A DNA stretch of 64,000 bases from Rhodanobacter denitrificans (GTDB lineage Bacteria > Pseudomonadota > Gammaproteobacteria > Xanthomonadales > Rhodanobacteraceae), in contig NC_020541.1 in the NCBI RefSeq assembly GCF_000230695.2, forward strand, positions 62,001 through 126,000, given 5' to 3'. The notes below the pieces were generated by a model, which made no database searches, was not told the DNA's origin, and saw only the letters and a list, made by a program, of their open reading frames with translations. How positions within the stretch are numbered: position 1 is the stretch's first letter; each line of letters begins with the position of its first letter. The translations under genes were made by a program, and so were the position numbers. This document shows positions 54,071-63,716 of this stretch, piece after piece.

Positions 54071-55122
54071 CAGCTTTTTCCTCCGGGCAGCTGCAGCAGC
54101 ACCACGAAGTGCTCGCCCTGCGCGCCGGCCTGCACCTTCGCCTGCGGCCCGTAGCGGTAGGCGACGCGCCGGCGCACGCTGTCCAGGCCATGGCCGTTGC
54201 CGGCAGCGGGCGGGGTGGCCGGCAGCGGGTTGATGATCTCGATGCGCACGCCGCGGCCTTCGCGCCGGCCGCGCAGGATCACCTCGCCGCCTGCGCGCAG
54301 CGGCTGGATGCCGTGGCGCACCGCGTTCTCCACCAGCGGCTGCAGCAGCAGGCGCGGCAGCGGGAAATCGGCGGGCAGCTCATCCAGCTCGCGGCGCACG
54401 CGCAGGCGTTCGCCCAGGCGCAGCTGCTCGATCGCCAGGTAGCGCTCGACCAGCGCCAGCTCCTCGCCCAGCGTGCCGTCGGCGTTGTCGTGCTGGCCCA
54501 GCGCGGCGCGGAACAGTTCGGAGAGGTCCTCCACCGTGCGCTCGGCGGCATCGGGGTCGACCCGGATCAGCGCCGCCACGGTGTTCATGCTGTTGAACAG
54601 GAAGTGCGGGCGGATGCGCGCCTGCAGTGCCTCGACCTGGGCGCGGGTGACCGCCGCCAGCCGCGCCTGCCACTGCGCCAGCACGTAGAAATAGCGCAGC
54701 ATCGCGGCGCCGAGCAGGGCGGCGATCAGCACGTTGTCGCGCACGAACACGGGCAGGCTGCCGCGCACCAGATGCATCTGCAGTGCGCCGTCGAACCAGT
54801 GCGCCACGATGCTGGCGAGCAGCACCAGCAGCAGGATCAGCAGCCACACGCCGACATACGGCAGGTGTCCTGGCAGGCGCTGCAGCCACGGCCGCAGCCC
54901 GCACAGCGCCACCGCCGCCACCATCCCCAGCAGGGTCACGAACAGCATGCCGACGCTGTAGGCCGACCAGTCGCGCGGATCGTCGCGCGCCAGCCACATC
55001 ACGGTCACCGTCAGCGCGCCCACCACCAGCAGCGCGAACAGCGCCGGCAGCTGGCAGAAATCCGGCAGCGGACTGTGTTCGGTGCGGCCGCGCGCGGCGC
55101 GGCGGGAGGTTGGTTCACGCAT
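54070..55122 (-). CDS. LytS/YehU-type (His_kinase family) sensor kinase
   Basis: The 350-residue kinase has four membrane segments at the N-terminus (about residues 22-140), then the His_kinase dimerisation motif ALQARIRPHFLFNSMNTVAALI and an ATPase end with LVENAVRHGIQPL and GNGHGLDSVRRRV. This is the FimS/YehU class, which partners LytTR regulators such as the one encoded immediately downstream. The start at 55122 is the first ATG that gives a sensible membrane domain. Confidence 0.92.
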   Translation of the reverse strand: MREPTSRRAARGRTEHSPLPDFCQLPALFALLVVGALTVTVMWLARDDPRDWSAYSVGMLFVTLLGMVAAVALCGLRPWLQRLPGHLPYVGVWLLILLLVLLASIVAHWFDGALQMHLVRGSLPVFVRDNVLIAALLGAAMLRYFYVLAQWQARLAAVTRAQVEALQARIRPHFLFNSMNTVAALIRVDPDAAERTVEDLSELFRAALGQHDNADGTLGEELALVERYLAIEQLRLGERLRVRRELDELPADFPLPRLLLQPLVENAVRHGIQPLRAGGEVILRGRREGRGVRIEIINPLPATPPAAGNGHGLDSVRRRVAYRYGPQAKVQAGAQGEHFVVLLQLPGGKS

Positions 55123-55151
55123 GCGGCAAGTATGCCGCAGCGCGGTCGCGC

Positions 55152-55814
55152 TTACGCCAGCCGCTGGCCCAGCCAGCGGCGCAGGTCGTCGATCTCCTCG
55201 GCGCAGACCGCGTGGGCCATCGGGTAAGTGTGCCAGTCCACCGGATAGCCCAGCGCCTGCAGCGCATCGCGCGAGGCGGCGCCGCGCGGCAGCGCGACCA
55301 CCGGGTCGGCGCTGCCGTGGCCCTGGAAGATCGGCGTGGCCGCGTTTGCGGCGCTGCGCTCGGCGGCGAGCGTGGCGGAGATGGGCAGGTAGGTCGACAG
55401 CGCGATGATGCCGGCCAGCTCTTCCGCATGGCGCAGCCCCGCGGACAGCGCGATCGCGCCGCCCTGCGAGAAGCCGGCGAGGACGATCCGCTCGCTCGGC
55501 ACGCCGCGCGCGTGCTCGCGTTCGATCAGCGTCCCGACGGCGGCGATCGAGGCGCGGATGCCGGCCTCGTCCTGTGGCGCGCGCGCGTCGAAGCCGATGA
55601 TGTCGTACCACGCACGCATCGACATGCCGTTGTTGATCGTCACCGGTCGCACCGGCGCATGCGGAAACACGAAACGCAGCGCCGGCCATGCCGGGTCCAC
55701 CAGCTCCGGCACGATCGGCGCGAAGTCGTGGCCGTCGGCACCGAGGCCGTGCAGCCAGATGATGCTGTAGCGGGGCGAGGAGCCGGTTTCGTGTTCGACG
55801 GTGGGCAGGGTCAT
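55152..55814 (-). CDS. Carboxylesterase/phospholipase family alpha-beta hydrolase
   Basis: The 220-residue protein matches the small carboxylesterase family (EstB-like): SIIWLHGLGADGHDF, nucleophile in LAGFSQGGAIALS, Asp in GHGSADPVV and His in YPMAHAVCAEE. It hydrolyses short acyl esters in the cytoplasm. The ATG at 55814 gives the usual N-terminus. Confidence 0.92.
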   Translation of the reverse strand: MTLPTVEHETGSSPRYSIIWLHGLGADGHDFAPIVPELVDPAWPALRFVFPHAPVRPVTINNGMSMRAWYDIIGFDARAPQDEAGIRASIAAVGTLIEREHARGVPSERIVLAGFSQGGAIALSAGLRHAEELAGIIALSTYLPISATLAAERSAANAATPIFQGHGSADPVVALPRGAASRDALQALGYPVDWHTYPMAHAVCAEEIDDLRRWLGQRLA

Positions 55815-55875
55815 GGCATGGATCAACAGCGAGGCGGGTTGCCATCGTAGCAGTCGCAATCATCCGGCTGGATTC

Positions 55876-55907
55876 GTAGAAGCCCGCCTGCGAGCGATGC
55901 TCTTCAC
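55876..55907. repeat. REP element, copy 3 (degenerate)
   Basis: GTAGAAGCCCGCCTGCGAGC followed by GATGCTCTTC matches the REP copies at 50387 and 50653 with a few changes. It lies downstream of the tandem TonB-C-like genes. Confidence 0.65.
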
Positions 55908-55946
55908 GGAGTTCGGGATTCGGGATGCGGCGGTCTTCGCGTAAAT

Positions 55947-56711
55947 CTAAAGATGCATCACTATCGGATTGATGGTGCGTGCCAGTAAGACACTTGAAAT
56001 CTGCGGTGACGGGAGCTTTGTCTCGATGTCGATGTCCTTGAATCCGGCTTGAAGCAGGAGTTCCTTTTCTTTTGCGCTGTATGGCGCTTTACCCGTTCGC
56101 ATTGCCTGAGCGCCGGCCATGTCGCCGAGCCGAAACGTGATGTATGTGGATATCCGAGCAGCTACGGGTCGGCCCTCCATGGTTTCCGGCACGACGTTGT
56201 GATGCAGGAACCAATCCTTGGCGGCTTTCTTCAAGAGAAGTCCGCCACCGCCCTCAAGCACGCCGCGAATGTCGGTGATGACGATCTTGCCGTCTTGGTG
56301 AAGATCGCCCGTCACCACGATGACGCCAGATTCATGATTGCGTACGGCATCTGTGGGATATGCCGGTGGCAAATGACGATCCCACGTCGGCCCATGCCGT
56401 ATATAGCTGATTCGCAGGGAGTACCTGCCGTTGCCGTCAGGTATCGCTTCCAACTCCGTTTCGATGAATGTATGCGCGGGCACCGCTATTCCGTCTTTCT
56501 GTGCAGGTACAAATTGCCAATGCTTGAGCGCCAGATCGAGCGCAGCAGCGATCGGCTTGCTGACGCCTGCTTCGGGTTGCGTTTGCGTCACCTCTCCTTG
56601 GGCGTTCACGTCCGCGCCGACAACGAAGGTTTGTTCACGCCTCTCGGCGGCGTGCGCCGACAAGGCACAGATCAGCAGAAGCATGGCCGTACGGAGCATG
56701 ACCTTTTTCAT
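55947..56711 (-). CDS. Secreted protein with two TonB-C-like repeats, paralog 1
   Basis: The 254-residue protein has a signal peptide (MLLLICALSAHA) and two copies of a TonB C-terminal-like unit. Copy one (residues 24-110) contains VVGADVNAQGEVTQTQPEAG and LKHWQFVPAQKDG. Copy two contains AYPTDAVRNHESGVIVVTGDLHQDGK and FLHHNVVPETMEGRPVAARI. There is no membrane anchor, no Pro-rich spacer and no ExbB/D gene nearby, so it is not a standard TonB. GGGAGGAGGAA precedes the ATG. It is one of three tandem paralogs. Its C-terminus (INPIVMHL) matches the end of paralog 3. Confidence 0.75.
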   Translation of the reverse strand: MKKVMLRTAMLLLICALSAHAAERREQTFVVGADVNAQGEVTQTQPEAGVSKPIAAALDLALKHWQFVPAQKDGIAVPAHTFIETELEAIPDGNGRYSLRISYIRHGPTWDRHLPPAYPTDAVRNHESGVIVVTGDLHQDGKIVITDIRGVLEGGGGLLLKKAAKDWFLHHNVVPETMEGRPVAARISTYITFRLGDMAGAQAMRTGKAPYSAKEKELLLQAGFKDIDIETKLPSPQISSVLLARTINPIVMHL

Positions 56712-56796
56712 CGTGATTCCTCCTCCCAGTCAGCGTCGGCGCCCCGCGTCGCGCAAGCGGCCATCGTGCCGCACACGCGAGATGGGTAACAGGATG

Positions 56797-57555
56797 TCAG
56801 GGCGCATGGATGACCGTGGTCGCGGCGTCCGGCTTCAGCGGGCTGTCCACAGCCAGCTCCTGTTCGGAGGGCAGCGGGATGCCGGGTCGCGCATCGGCAG
56901 CGGTTTCCTTGCGTGCGGCCTCGTTGAGGATGCGGGCCTGCTTCGCAGTGAAAATCGGTTCGCTGATGGTGAAGGACACCGGGATGTGCATGCGGGTTGC
57001 CACCGGCTGGCCATCGACCTGTTCCGGTATCGCGCGCCATTGTCCGGCGGCGGCCAGTACGGCCTTGATGAATGAGGGGCGCAGCTGCCAGCCCGCGAAC
57101 TGGCTGTGCGCCGTCATGTCGCCGAGGCTGCCATCCGGTTGTACCGTGGCGTCCAGCATGACGAACGCGCATTCCCGCGCACGGATGCCATCCATGGGGT
57201 AGCGCGGCTGGACGTTCTGTTTCAGCAGTCGGGGACCATTGCCCTCGAAGCTGATCCGCAGGCTGTAGCCGCCATGGGTATCCGGAACGACCTTCAATTT
57301 GGTGAAGACGAAGGTGTGCGCCGACGCCGGCTTGTCGTCGTGCCGGGCCGGTACGAAGTGCCACTGCCTCACCGTCGTCGCGAGCACCGTGGCGATCGAG
57401 GCGGGCACGTCGGCGTCGAATTGGGTGGCGGTGACGTGGCCGGCGGCGTCCACGTCGGTGCCGATCCTGTAGGTCCGCTCGCGGGTTTCCGCGGCGTGCG
57501 CCGGCAAGGCACAGACCAGCGCCAGCAGCGTGGCGCAGCACATGGTGGTTTTCAT
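56797..57555 (-). CDS. Secreted protein with two TonB-C-like repeats, paralog 2
   Basis: The 252-residue protein has a signal peptide (MCCATLLALVCALPAHA) and the same double unit (IGTDVDAAGHVTATQFDAD, VRQWHFVPARHDD; then PRYPMDGIRARECAFVMLDATVQPDGS, PEQVDGQPVATRM). It is the most divergent of the three, with a distinct C-terminus rich in Ala and Pro (ending TTVIHAP). The three genes lie in the same direction, separated by 85 and 343 bases, and a peptidase fragment interrupts the array between paralogs 2 and 3. Confidence 0.75.
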   Translation of the reverse strand: MKTTMCCATLLALVCALPAHAAETRERTYRIGTDVDAAGHVTATQFDADVPASIATVLATTVRQWHFVPARHDDKPASAHTFVFTKLKVVPDTHGGYSLRISFEGNGPRLLKQNVQPRYPMDGIRARECAFVMLDATVQPDGSLGDMTAHSQFAGWQLRPSFIKAVLAAAGQWRAIPEQVDGQPVATRMHIPVSFTISEPIFTAKQARILNEAARKETAADARPGIPLPSEQELAVDSPLKPDAATTVIHAP

Positions 57556-57635
57556 GGTGCCCCCATTGAAATACCGGCGCCCCGCGCCGCGCGTGCAGGC
57601 AACGTACCGCACGCGCGAGGCGGGAAACAGTGCCG

Positions 57636-57850
57636 TCAGTGGGCCACGGCCAAGCCCAGTTCGTGCGCGAAGAAGGCCAGTCCGATCGCGGTGTCGCCGA
57701 TGCGCTGGCTGAACGGGGTGCCGACGTCGTGGCCGGCGTTGGCGAAGTCGGTCTCGTGGCGCAGCATGTCGTAGATGCCCACGCGTACCACCACGGCGCG
57801 GTAGTCGCCGGGGTGCTGCACGATCTGCGTGCCCATCAAAGGAGCGTCGG
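57636..57850 (-). pseudogene. Prolyl oligopeptidase 3'-end fragment
   Basis: The minus frame reads [33 protein letters not shown], then jumps to [29 protein letters not shown]. It matches the intact S9 peptidase at 58818 with about 100 residues deleted between FAN and AGH. The deletion removes the Asp of the triad. No upstream part of the gene is present. It lies in the 343-base gap between paralogs 2 and 3. Confidence 0.85.
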
Positions 57851-57898
57851 TGCCATGGCCCGAGTCCATGCCGGCGCTCGATCAGGCCGACACGCTGA

Positions 57899-58717
57899 TC
57901 AGAGATGCATAGTTATCGGATTGACCACGCTCGGCTGCAACACGCTAGAAATTCCTGGACGCCAGGTCCGGTTGGCTTCGATACCTACAACAAAACCCGT
58001 TTGCTCCAGAAAAGCGAGATCTGCGTTCGTCGGTGGAGCCTCATCACGGGCCTTGGCGACGCTGCACCAAATCGGTATCGAATCGGGAGGGCCTCCTTTG
58101 CAATCGGTCGTGGTGACCTTGCTGCTCTCGTTGACGCGGAACGTCATGCGGGTGCGCAGGTACGCGGGAACCGGCTTGCCGTCCAGCGTCTCCGGTGTAT
58201 ACCGATCTCGCAGCAGTGCATCGTCGACGGCTTTGGTCAGCAGCCGGCCGCCACGACCTGGGTTGGAAGTGCGTGATTCCTTGATGATCAACTTGCCGTC
58301 TGCCTGAAGTTTGGCGGTAGCCTCGACGCTGCCTTGTGCGTGGATCTGCAAAGCCTCCGGAGAATAAACCGGCATGCTGGAAAGTTCCCACTTTGGACCC
58401 TGGCTGACGTAGCTGATGGTCAGTGTGTACTTGCCACCTGCATCGGGTACCACCTCTAGCGTCGTTGTGATGAACGTGTGCACGGGAACAGCTCTCCCAT
58501 CCTTCTGCGCGGGCACAAATCGCCAGTGCCTGAGCGCTAGGTCCAGCACGGCGGCGATGGGTTTGGTAACCCCGGACTCAGGCTCGGTCTTTGTCACTTC
58601 ACCTAGCGCGCTAACGTCGGCACCGATGACATAGGTCTGTTTCTGACGGTCAGCTGCCCGTGCCGGCAACGCGCAGGCCAGCAGCATGACGCCGGCACAA
58701 TACATGACGCCTTTCAT
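57899..58717 (-). CDS. Secreted protein with two TonB-C-like repeats, paralog 3
   Basis: The 272-residue protein has a signal peptide (AGVMLLACALPARA) and a first unit very close to paralog 1 (VIGADVSALGEVTKTEPESG, LRHWRFVPAQKDGRAVPVHTFI). The second unit is VYSPEALQIHAQGSVEATAKLQADGK and TPETLDGKPVPAYLRTRM, followed by a Cys-containing tail (TTDCKGGPPDSIPIWCSV). The ATG at 58717 is favoured by the GGAGAAG upstream; an ATG two codons earlier lies too close to it. It is 100 bases downstream of the prolyl oligopeptidase gene on the same strand. Confidence 0.75.
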   Translation of the reverse strand: MKGVMYCAGVMLLACALPARAADRQKQTYVIGADVSALGEVTKTEPESGVTKPIAAVLDLALRHWRFVPAQKDGRAVPVHTFITTTLEVVPDAGGKYTLTISYVSQGPKWELSSMPVYSPEALQIHAQGSVEATAKLQADGKLIIKESRTSNPGRGGRLLTKAVDDALLRDRYTPETLDGKPVPAYLRTRMTFRVNESSKVTTTDCKGGPPDSIPIWCSVAKARDEAPPTNADLAFLEQTGFVVGIEANRTWRPGISSVLQPSVVNPITMHL

Positions 58718-58817
58718 CGCCATCTTCTCCCCGTGAACGCGGGTGCCACCGCACCACGTGAGCGGTCATCATGCCGCAGCGGTGGCAGGTGAGATAGCCC
58801 CTGCGCAGTCGCTGCGC

Positions 58818-60986
58818 TCAAGGTTTGCCATCCAGCCCCAGCTCGTGCGCGAAGAAGGTCAGCCCGATCGCGGTGTCGCCGACGCGCTGGCTGAACGGGG
58901 CGCCGATGCCGTGGCCGGCGTTCATGCGGGTCAGCAGCAGGATCGGCCGCGTCGACGAGCTGGCGTTCTGCAGCGCGGCGGCGAACTTGCGCGATTGCCA
59001 CGGCGCCACCCGCGGGTCGTTTTCGCCGGTGGTGAGCAGCACCGCCGGGTAGGCGGTGTTGGTCTCGACGTGCTGCAGCGGCGAGTAGGCCAGGGTGGCC
59101 TTGAACTGCGCCGGGTCGGCGATACTGCCGTACTCGGGGATGTTGTACGGGCCGTTGGCGAAGTGGGTTTCGTGGCGCAGCATGTCGTAGATGCCCACGC
59201 GCGCCACCACGGCGCGGTAGTCGGCCGGGTGCTGCACGATCTGCGCGCCCATCAGCAGGCCGCCGTTGCTGCCGCCGAGGATGCCGAGGTGCGCGCGGTC
59301 GGTCCAGCGCGCATGGATCAGCGCCAGCGCGGCGGCGTGGAAGTCGTCGAACACGTTCTGCTTGTCGAGCTGCTGCCCCTGCGCGTGCCAGCGCTGTCCG
59401 TTCTCGTTGCCGCCGCGGATGTTGGCGTAGGCGAGCACGCCGCCGCGCTCCAGCCAGGCCAGGTTCGGGCCGATGAAGCCGGGCTTGATCGGGATGTCGA
59501 AGCCGCCGTAGCTGTAGAGGATGGTGGGCCGCTTGCCGTTCGCCGTGGTGCCGCGCAGCGACAGCACGGTCACCGGGATCTTCGTGCCGTCCTTCGAGGT
59601 GCCTTCGATGCGTCGTGCGACCACCTTCGAATAGTCGGCGGCAGGCTTGACCTCGAACACGGTCTTCAGCGCGCCACTGCGGCCGTCGTACTCGGCCCAG
59701 CGCGTGGGCGTGCTCCAGCCGCCGTAGCTCACCAGTGCCTTGTTGCTGCCGGATTCGGAGGCGATCTCGCCGATGCCGATGCCATGTTCCGGCAGCGGTA
59801 GCCGGCGCACGAAGATCGCGCCGGCGTCGTACTGCTCGACCCACCAGTCGGGACCCCGGCTGCGCACCACCAGGAAGCCGTCGCCAAGCGGGGCGATCTG
59901 CTGGATCGCGCCTTCGCGCTCGGCCAGCACCGGCGCTGCCTTGCCGTCGTCGCCGATGGCCACGACCTTGCCGCGCGGCGCATCGCGGAACGCGGCGAGG
60001 TACAGACGTCCATTCACCCAGGCCGCGGTGCGCACGTTGGCGCTGCGATCGAGCACGCGGATGAAGCGATCGCCGTGCTGCAGGAACACTTCGGCCGGGC
60101 CGCCGTCGCCGTCGTAGGCGAGCACCGCGGCCTGCGCCGTGGCCGGCGCATTCACCAGCACGTACTCGGCGGTTTTCGAGTAGCCCTTGCCGAACACCAC
60201 GCGATCCGTCGCGGCGGCCCGGCCCAGCGTGTGATACACTAGGGTGGCGTGGAACTGCTCCACTTCCTGCCCCGCCGCCGGCGGCGTGAAGCGCACGTAG
60301 CTGAAGCCGCGCTCGTCGGCATCCCAGGCCAGGCCTTGCGGCGTGGTGCCTCCGCCGGCCCAGGGCAGGGTGTCGGGCAGGGTCTTGCCGCTGGCCACCT
60401 CGAGCACGCGGATGGTGGTCAGCTCGCTGCCGCCCTCGGCGCTGCCGTAGGCGAGGTAGCGCCCGCGCGGCGAGGGCCAGTAGGCGGTGATCGCGGTGCC
60501 GGCGCCGCCGTGGTCGGCGTTCGGATCCGCCAGCACCTTCGCCGTGCCGTCCGGCCACGCCTGCGCGATCAGCACCGGCTGCGGCTGCGGCGGGGTCTGC
60601 TGCAGATAGAACAAGGTGCCGCCGGCCAGCGTGGGGCCGGAGCGCATGGTCGAGGTGATCGCCAGCTGCTGCACCCGCACGGTGAGCGCCTTGCCCTGCG
60701 GCATCGCCGCCAGGGTCGCCTCGGTGTACGCGTTCTGCGCGGCTATCCACCGCCGCACCGCCGGGTCGTCCGGGTTTTCCAGCCAGCGGTACGGGTCGGC
60801 CACGCTGACGCCGTGGAAGGTGCCGGACGCGGCCTGCTGCGACGTGGGCGGCGGCAGCGGCTGCGGCTCGCCAATCAGCGCCAGCTCGCGCGGCGGCTTC
60901 GTCGTCGGATTCACGGGCGGCAGCTGGGCGGCGGCAGCGGCGCCGGCGGCGAGCAGCAGGGTGGCGGCGAAGGACGCAAGGCGCAT
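58818..60986 (-). CDS. Prolyl oligopeptidase (S9A) family peptidase, secreted
   Basis: The 722-residue protein has a signal peptide ([15 protein letters not shown]), the N-terminal prolyl-oligopeptidase seam ([22 protein letters not shown]), a seven-blade propeller and the hydrolase domain. The nucleophile Ser is in [13 protein letters not shown], Asp in TTGENDPRV and His in [11 protein letters not shown]. It cleaves short proline-containing peptides in the periplasm. It is divergent from another S9 peptidase at 61134, with 147 bases between. A fragment of its 3' end lies downstream at 57636. Confidence 0.93.
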   Translation of the reverse strand: MRLASFAATLLLAAGAAAAAQLPPVNPTTKPPRELALIGEPQPLPPPTSQQAASGTFHGVSVADPYRWLENPDDPAVRRWIAAQNAYTEATLAAMPQGKALTVRVQQLAITSTMRSGPTLAGGTLFYLQQTPPQPQPVLIAQAWPDGTAKVLADPNADHGGAGTAITAYWPSPRGRYLAYGSAEGGSELTTIRVLEVASGKTLPDTLPWAGGGTTPQGLAWDADERGFSYVRFTPPAAGQEVEQFHATLVYHTLGRAAATDRVVFGKGYSKTAEYVLVNAPATAQAAVLAYDGDGGPAEVFLQHGDRFIRVLDRSANVRTAAWVNGRLYLAAFRDAPRGKVVAIGDDGKAAPVLAEREGAIQQIAPLGDGFLVVRSRGPDWWVEQYDAGAIFVRRLPLPEHGIGIGEIASESGSNKALVSYGGWSTPTRWAEYDGRSGALKTVFEVKPAADYSKVVARRIEGTSKDGTKIPVTVLSLRGTTANGKRPTILYSYGGFDIPIKPGFIGPNLAWLERGGVLAYANIRGGNENGQRWHAQGQQLDKQNVFDDFHAAALALIHARWTDRAHLGILGGSNGGLLMGAQIVQHPADYRAVVARVGIYDMLRHETHFANGPYNIPEYGSIADPAQFKATLAYSPLQHVETNTAYPAVLLTTGENDPRVAPWQSRKFAAALQNASSSTRPILLLTRMNAGHGIGAPFSQRVGDTAIGLTFFAHELGLDGKP

Positions 60987-61133
60987 GGCGAGGGTTCCAT
61001 GGGAAGACGTGGCAGCAAGCAGGGTAGCAACGCGCCGCCGCCGCTGCAGCCGCCGGCCGCTGACTTTCGGCAGGGGTGGCCGCGGATCGCCGTTGCGCTC
61101 GGTTATGCTGGCCTTTTTGCCCGGGAAGAATCC

Positions 61134-63560
61134 ATGCGCCGATTGCTGCTGGCCGCCCTTGTCGCCTTCACCGTCGCGCCGCTGGCCGCGCTCGCCACGC
61201 CGGCATCGACGCCGCTGGACCTGGACACCGTGATGGCCAACCCGGACTGGATCGGCCAGGCGGTGGAGTCGCCGTACTGGAGCGTGGACGGGCGCAACCT
61301 GTACTACTCGCTGAAGCGCGATGGCAGCCCGCTGCGCGACCTGTACCGGGTCGACCCGGCTACCGGGCAAGGCGCGAAGCTGGACCCGGCCGCGCTGGCG
61401 CAGGCCGACGGCCCGGCGGTGTTCGACCGCACGCACCGGCATGCCGCCTTCATCCTGCACGGCGACGTGTTCGTGGTGGATCTGCAAAGCGGCCGGCGCC
61501 GCCAACTCACCCGCACGCCGCAGGACGAATCCGCGCCGCGTTTTTCCGCCGACGGCCGCGCGCTGCAGTTTCGCGACGGCAACGACTGGTACAGCCACGA
61601 CCTGGCCAGCGGCGTCACCGCGCCCGCGGCGGTGCTGAAGTTCGCCGACGACCCGCAGGCGAAGCAGCCTGACGCGCTGGGCGAACGGCAGCTGGAATTG
61701 TTCAAGACGCTGCGCCGGCTCAAGGCCGACAAGCAGGCGAAGCGCGACGAGGAGCAGGCGCTGGCCGCCGCCGACCCGGGCCGCGCGCCGCTGCCGTTCT
61801 TCCTCGGCGACAAGATCACCCCGGTCGACAGCGAACTGTCGCCGGACGGCCGCTGGCTGCTGCTGGTCACCGCGCCGAAAGGCTACGAAGCCGGCAAGGC
61901 GCCGACGCTCGCCCACTACGTCACCGACTCCGGCTACCTCGAACCGCAGGAGGCGCGCGTGTATGTGGGCCGCAACGACCCGGCCCCGCAGTCGCTGCTG
62001 CTGCTCGACCTGGCCAATCACCAGTCATACCCGCTGGCCACCGACCCGCTGCCCGGCATCCACGACGATCCGCTGAAGGACCTGCGCACGCGCGCCGTCG
62101 CCGCGCTGCAGAAGGCCGGCAAGGCCGAGCAGGCCAAGGCGCTGAAGGCGCCGGAACGGCGCGCCGTGCGCATCGTCGGCAGTGCCGACGACGGCGGTGG
62201 CGGCGGCATCGCATGGAGCGACGACGGCCGCCAGCTCGCCATCCAGCTGCGCGCGATCGACAACAAGGACCGCTGGATCGCCAGCGTGGATTTCGCCAGG
62301 CACGCGCTGGTGCCGCAGCAGCGGTTGACCGACCCGGCGTGGATCAACTGGAACTTCAACGATTTCGGCTGGCTGAAGGACGGCCGCACGCTGTGGTACC
62401 TGAGCGAGCAGACCGGCTGGTCGCAGCTCTACGTCAAGCCGCTCGACGGCAAGGCGAAAGCACTCACCACCGGCCGATTCGAGGTGAGCCACCCGCAGCT
62501 CAGCGCGGACGGCCAGTGGTTCTACCTGCGCACGAACCGGGTGGCGCCCTACAGCTACGACGTCTACCGCGTGCCGTCCGCCGGCGGCGAGCTGGCGCGC
62601 GTGACGCACTACCAGGGCATGGACGACTTCGCGCTGTCACCCGACGGCACGCAGCTCGCCGTGCTGCATTCCGCGCCCTACGTGCTGCCGCAATTGGCCG
62701 TCCAGCCGTCCGCCGGCGGCACGCCGCGCGAGCTGACCAGCACCATGAAGGCGGCGTTCAGCGCGCACGACTGGATCGCGCCGAAGATCGTCGAGGTGCC
62801 GTCCTCGCACGGCGCGGGCGGCATCTGGGCGAAGTACTACGGCCCGGCCGACGAGGGTGCGTCGCCGAAGCCGGCGGTGATCTTCGTGCACGGTGCCGGC
62901 TACCTGCAGAACGTCACGTTGTCGTGGTCGCACTATTTCCGCGAGCAGATGTTCCACAACCTGCTGGTGAGCCAAGGTTACGTGGTGCTGGACATGGACT
63001 ACCGCGCCTCCGAAGGCTACGGCCGCGCCTGGCGCACCGCGATCTACCGCCAGATGGGCCACCCGGAACTGGAAGACCTGCTCGACGGCAAGGCGTGGCT
63101 GGTCAAGAACCATCACGTCGATCCGCGCCGCGTGGGCATCTACGGCGGCAGCTACGGCGGCTTCATGACCGAGATGGCGCTGCTGCGCGCGCCGGGCGAG
63201 TTCGCCGCCGGCGCCGCGCTGCGCCCGGTCAGCGACTGGACGCTGTACAACCACGAGTACACCGCCAACATCCTCAACGATCCGCAGCTCGATCCCGACG
63301 CGTTCAAGGCCAGCTCGCCGATCGAATACGCCGACCAGTTGCAGGATCCGCTGCTGATCGAACACGGCCTGATCGACGACAACGTGCTGGCCGAGGACTC
63401 GATCCGCCTGTACCAGCGCTTCATCGAGCTGCACAAGAAGAACTTCTGGATGTCGCTGTACCCGCTGGAACGCCACGGCTTCGTGCACGCCGATGCCTGG
63501 TACGACGAGTACCGGCGCATCGACGAGCTGTTCGATACGTACGTGAAGCCGGTGAAGTAG
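61134..63560 (+). CDS. S9 family peptidase, DPP-IV/acylaminoacyl-peptidase-like, secreted
   Basis: The 808-residue protein has a signal peptide (LLLAALVAFTVAPLAALA), a long propeller with PD40-type blades (ESAPRFSADGRALQFRDGN, VDSELSPDGRWLLLV) and a C-terminal hydrolase domain. The nucleophile Ser is in VGIYGGSYGGFMTEM, Asp in HGLIDDNVL and His in LERHGFVHADAW. The insert rich in Ala, Lys and Glu at about residues 180-230 is longer than usual. It degrades peptides in the periplasm and probably complements the divergent S9A enzyme. Confidence 0.92.
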   Translation: MRRLLLAALVAFTVAPLAALATPASTPLDLDTVMANPDWIGQAVESPYWSVDGRNLYYSLKRDGSPLRDLYRVDPATGQGAKLDPAALAQADGPAVFDRTHRHAAFILHGDVFVVDLQSGRRRQLTRTPQDESAPRFSADGRALQFRDGNDWYSHDLASGVTAPAAVLKFADDPQAKQPDALGERQLELFKTLRRLKADKQAKRDEEQALAAADPGRAPLPFFLGDKITPVDSELSPDGRWLLLVTAPKGYEAGKAPTLAHYVTDSGYLEPQEARVYVGRNDPAPQSLLLLDLANHQSYPLATDPLPGIHDDPLKDLRTRAVAALQKAGKAEQAKALKAPERRAVRIVGSADDGGGGGIAWSDDGRQLAIQLRAIDNKDRWIASVDFARHALVPQQRLTDPAWINWNFNDFGWLKDGRTLWYLSEQTGWSQLYVKPLDGKAKALTTGRFEVSHPQLSADGQWFYLRTNRVAPYSYDVYRVPSAGGELARVTHYQGMDDFALSPDGTQLAVLHSAPYVLPQLAVQPSAGGTPRELTSTMKAAFSAHDWIAPKIVEVPSSHGAGGIWAKYYGPADEGASPKPAVIFVHGAGYLQNVTLSWSHYFREQMFHNLLVSQGYVVLDMDYRASEGYGRAWRTAIYRQMGHPELEDLLDGKAWLVKNHHVDPRRVGIYGGSYGGFMTEMALLRAPGEFAAGAALRPVSDWTLYNHEYTANILNDPQLDPDAFKASSPIEYADQLQDPLLIEHGLIDDNVLAEDSIRLYQRFIELHKKNFWMSLYPLERHGFVHADAWYDEYRRIDELFDTYVKPVK

Positions 63561-63716
63561 GCGGCAGCGCGTGGCGGGGCGCCACTCGGCATGGGGGTGC
63601 GCCCGCGGGGGCTCTTGACCGGTTGAACCCTGCCAGCCGAAAGTACTTCGGCTGGCAGCACGTGGCCCGAGCGTTCGGCGGCATGCCGGGACGAGGTCTC
63701 TGCCGAGGGGGAAAAC

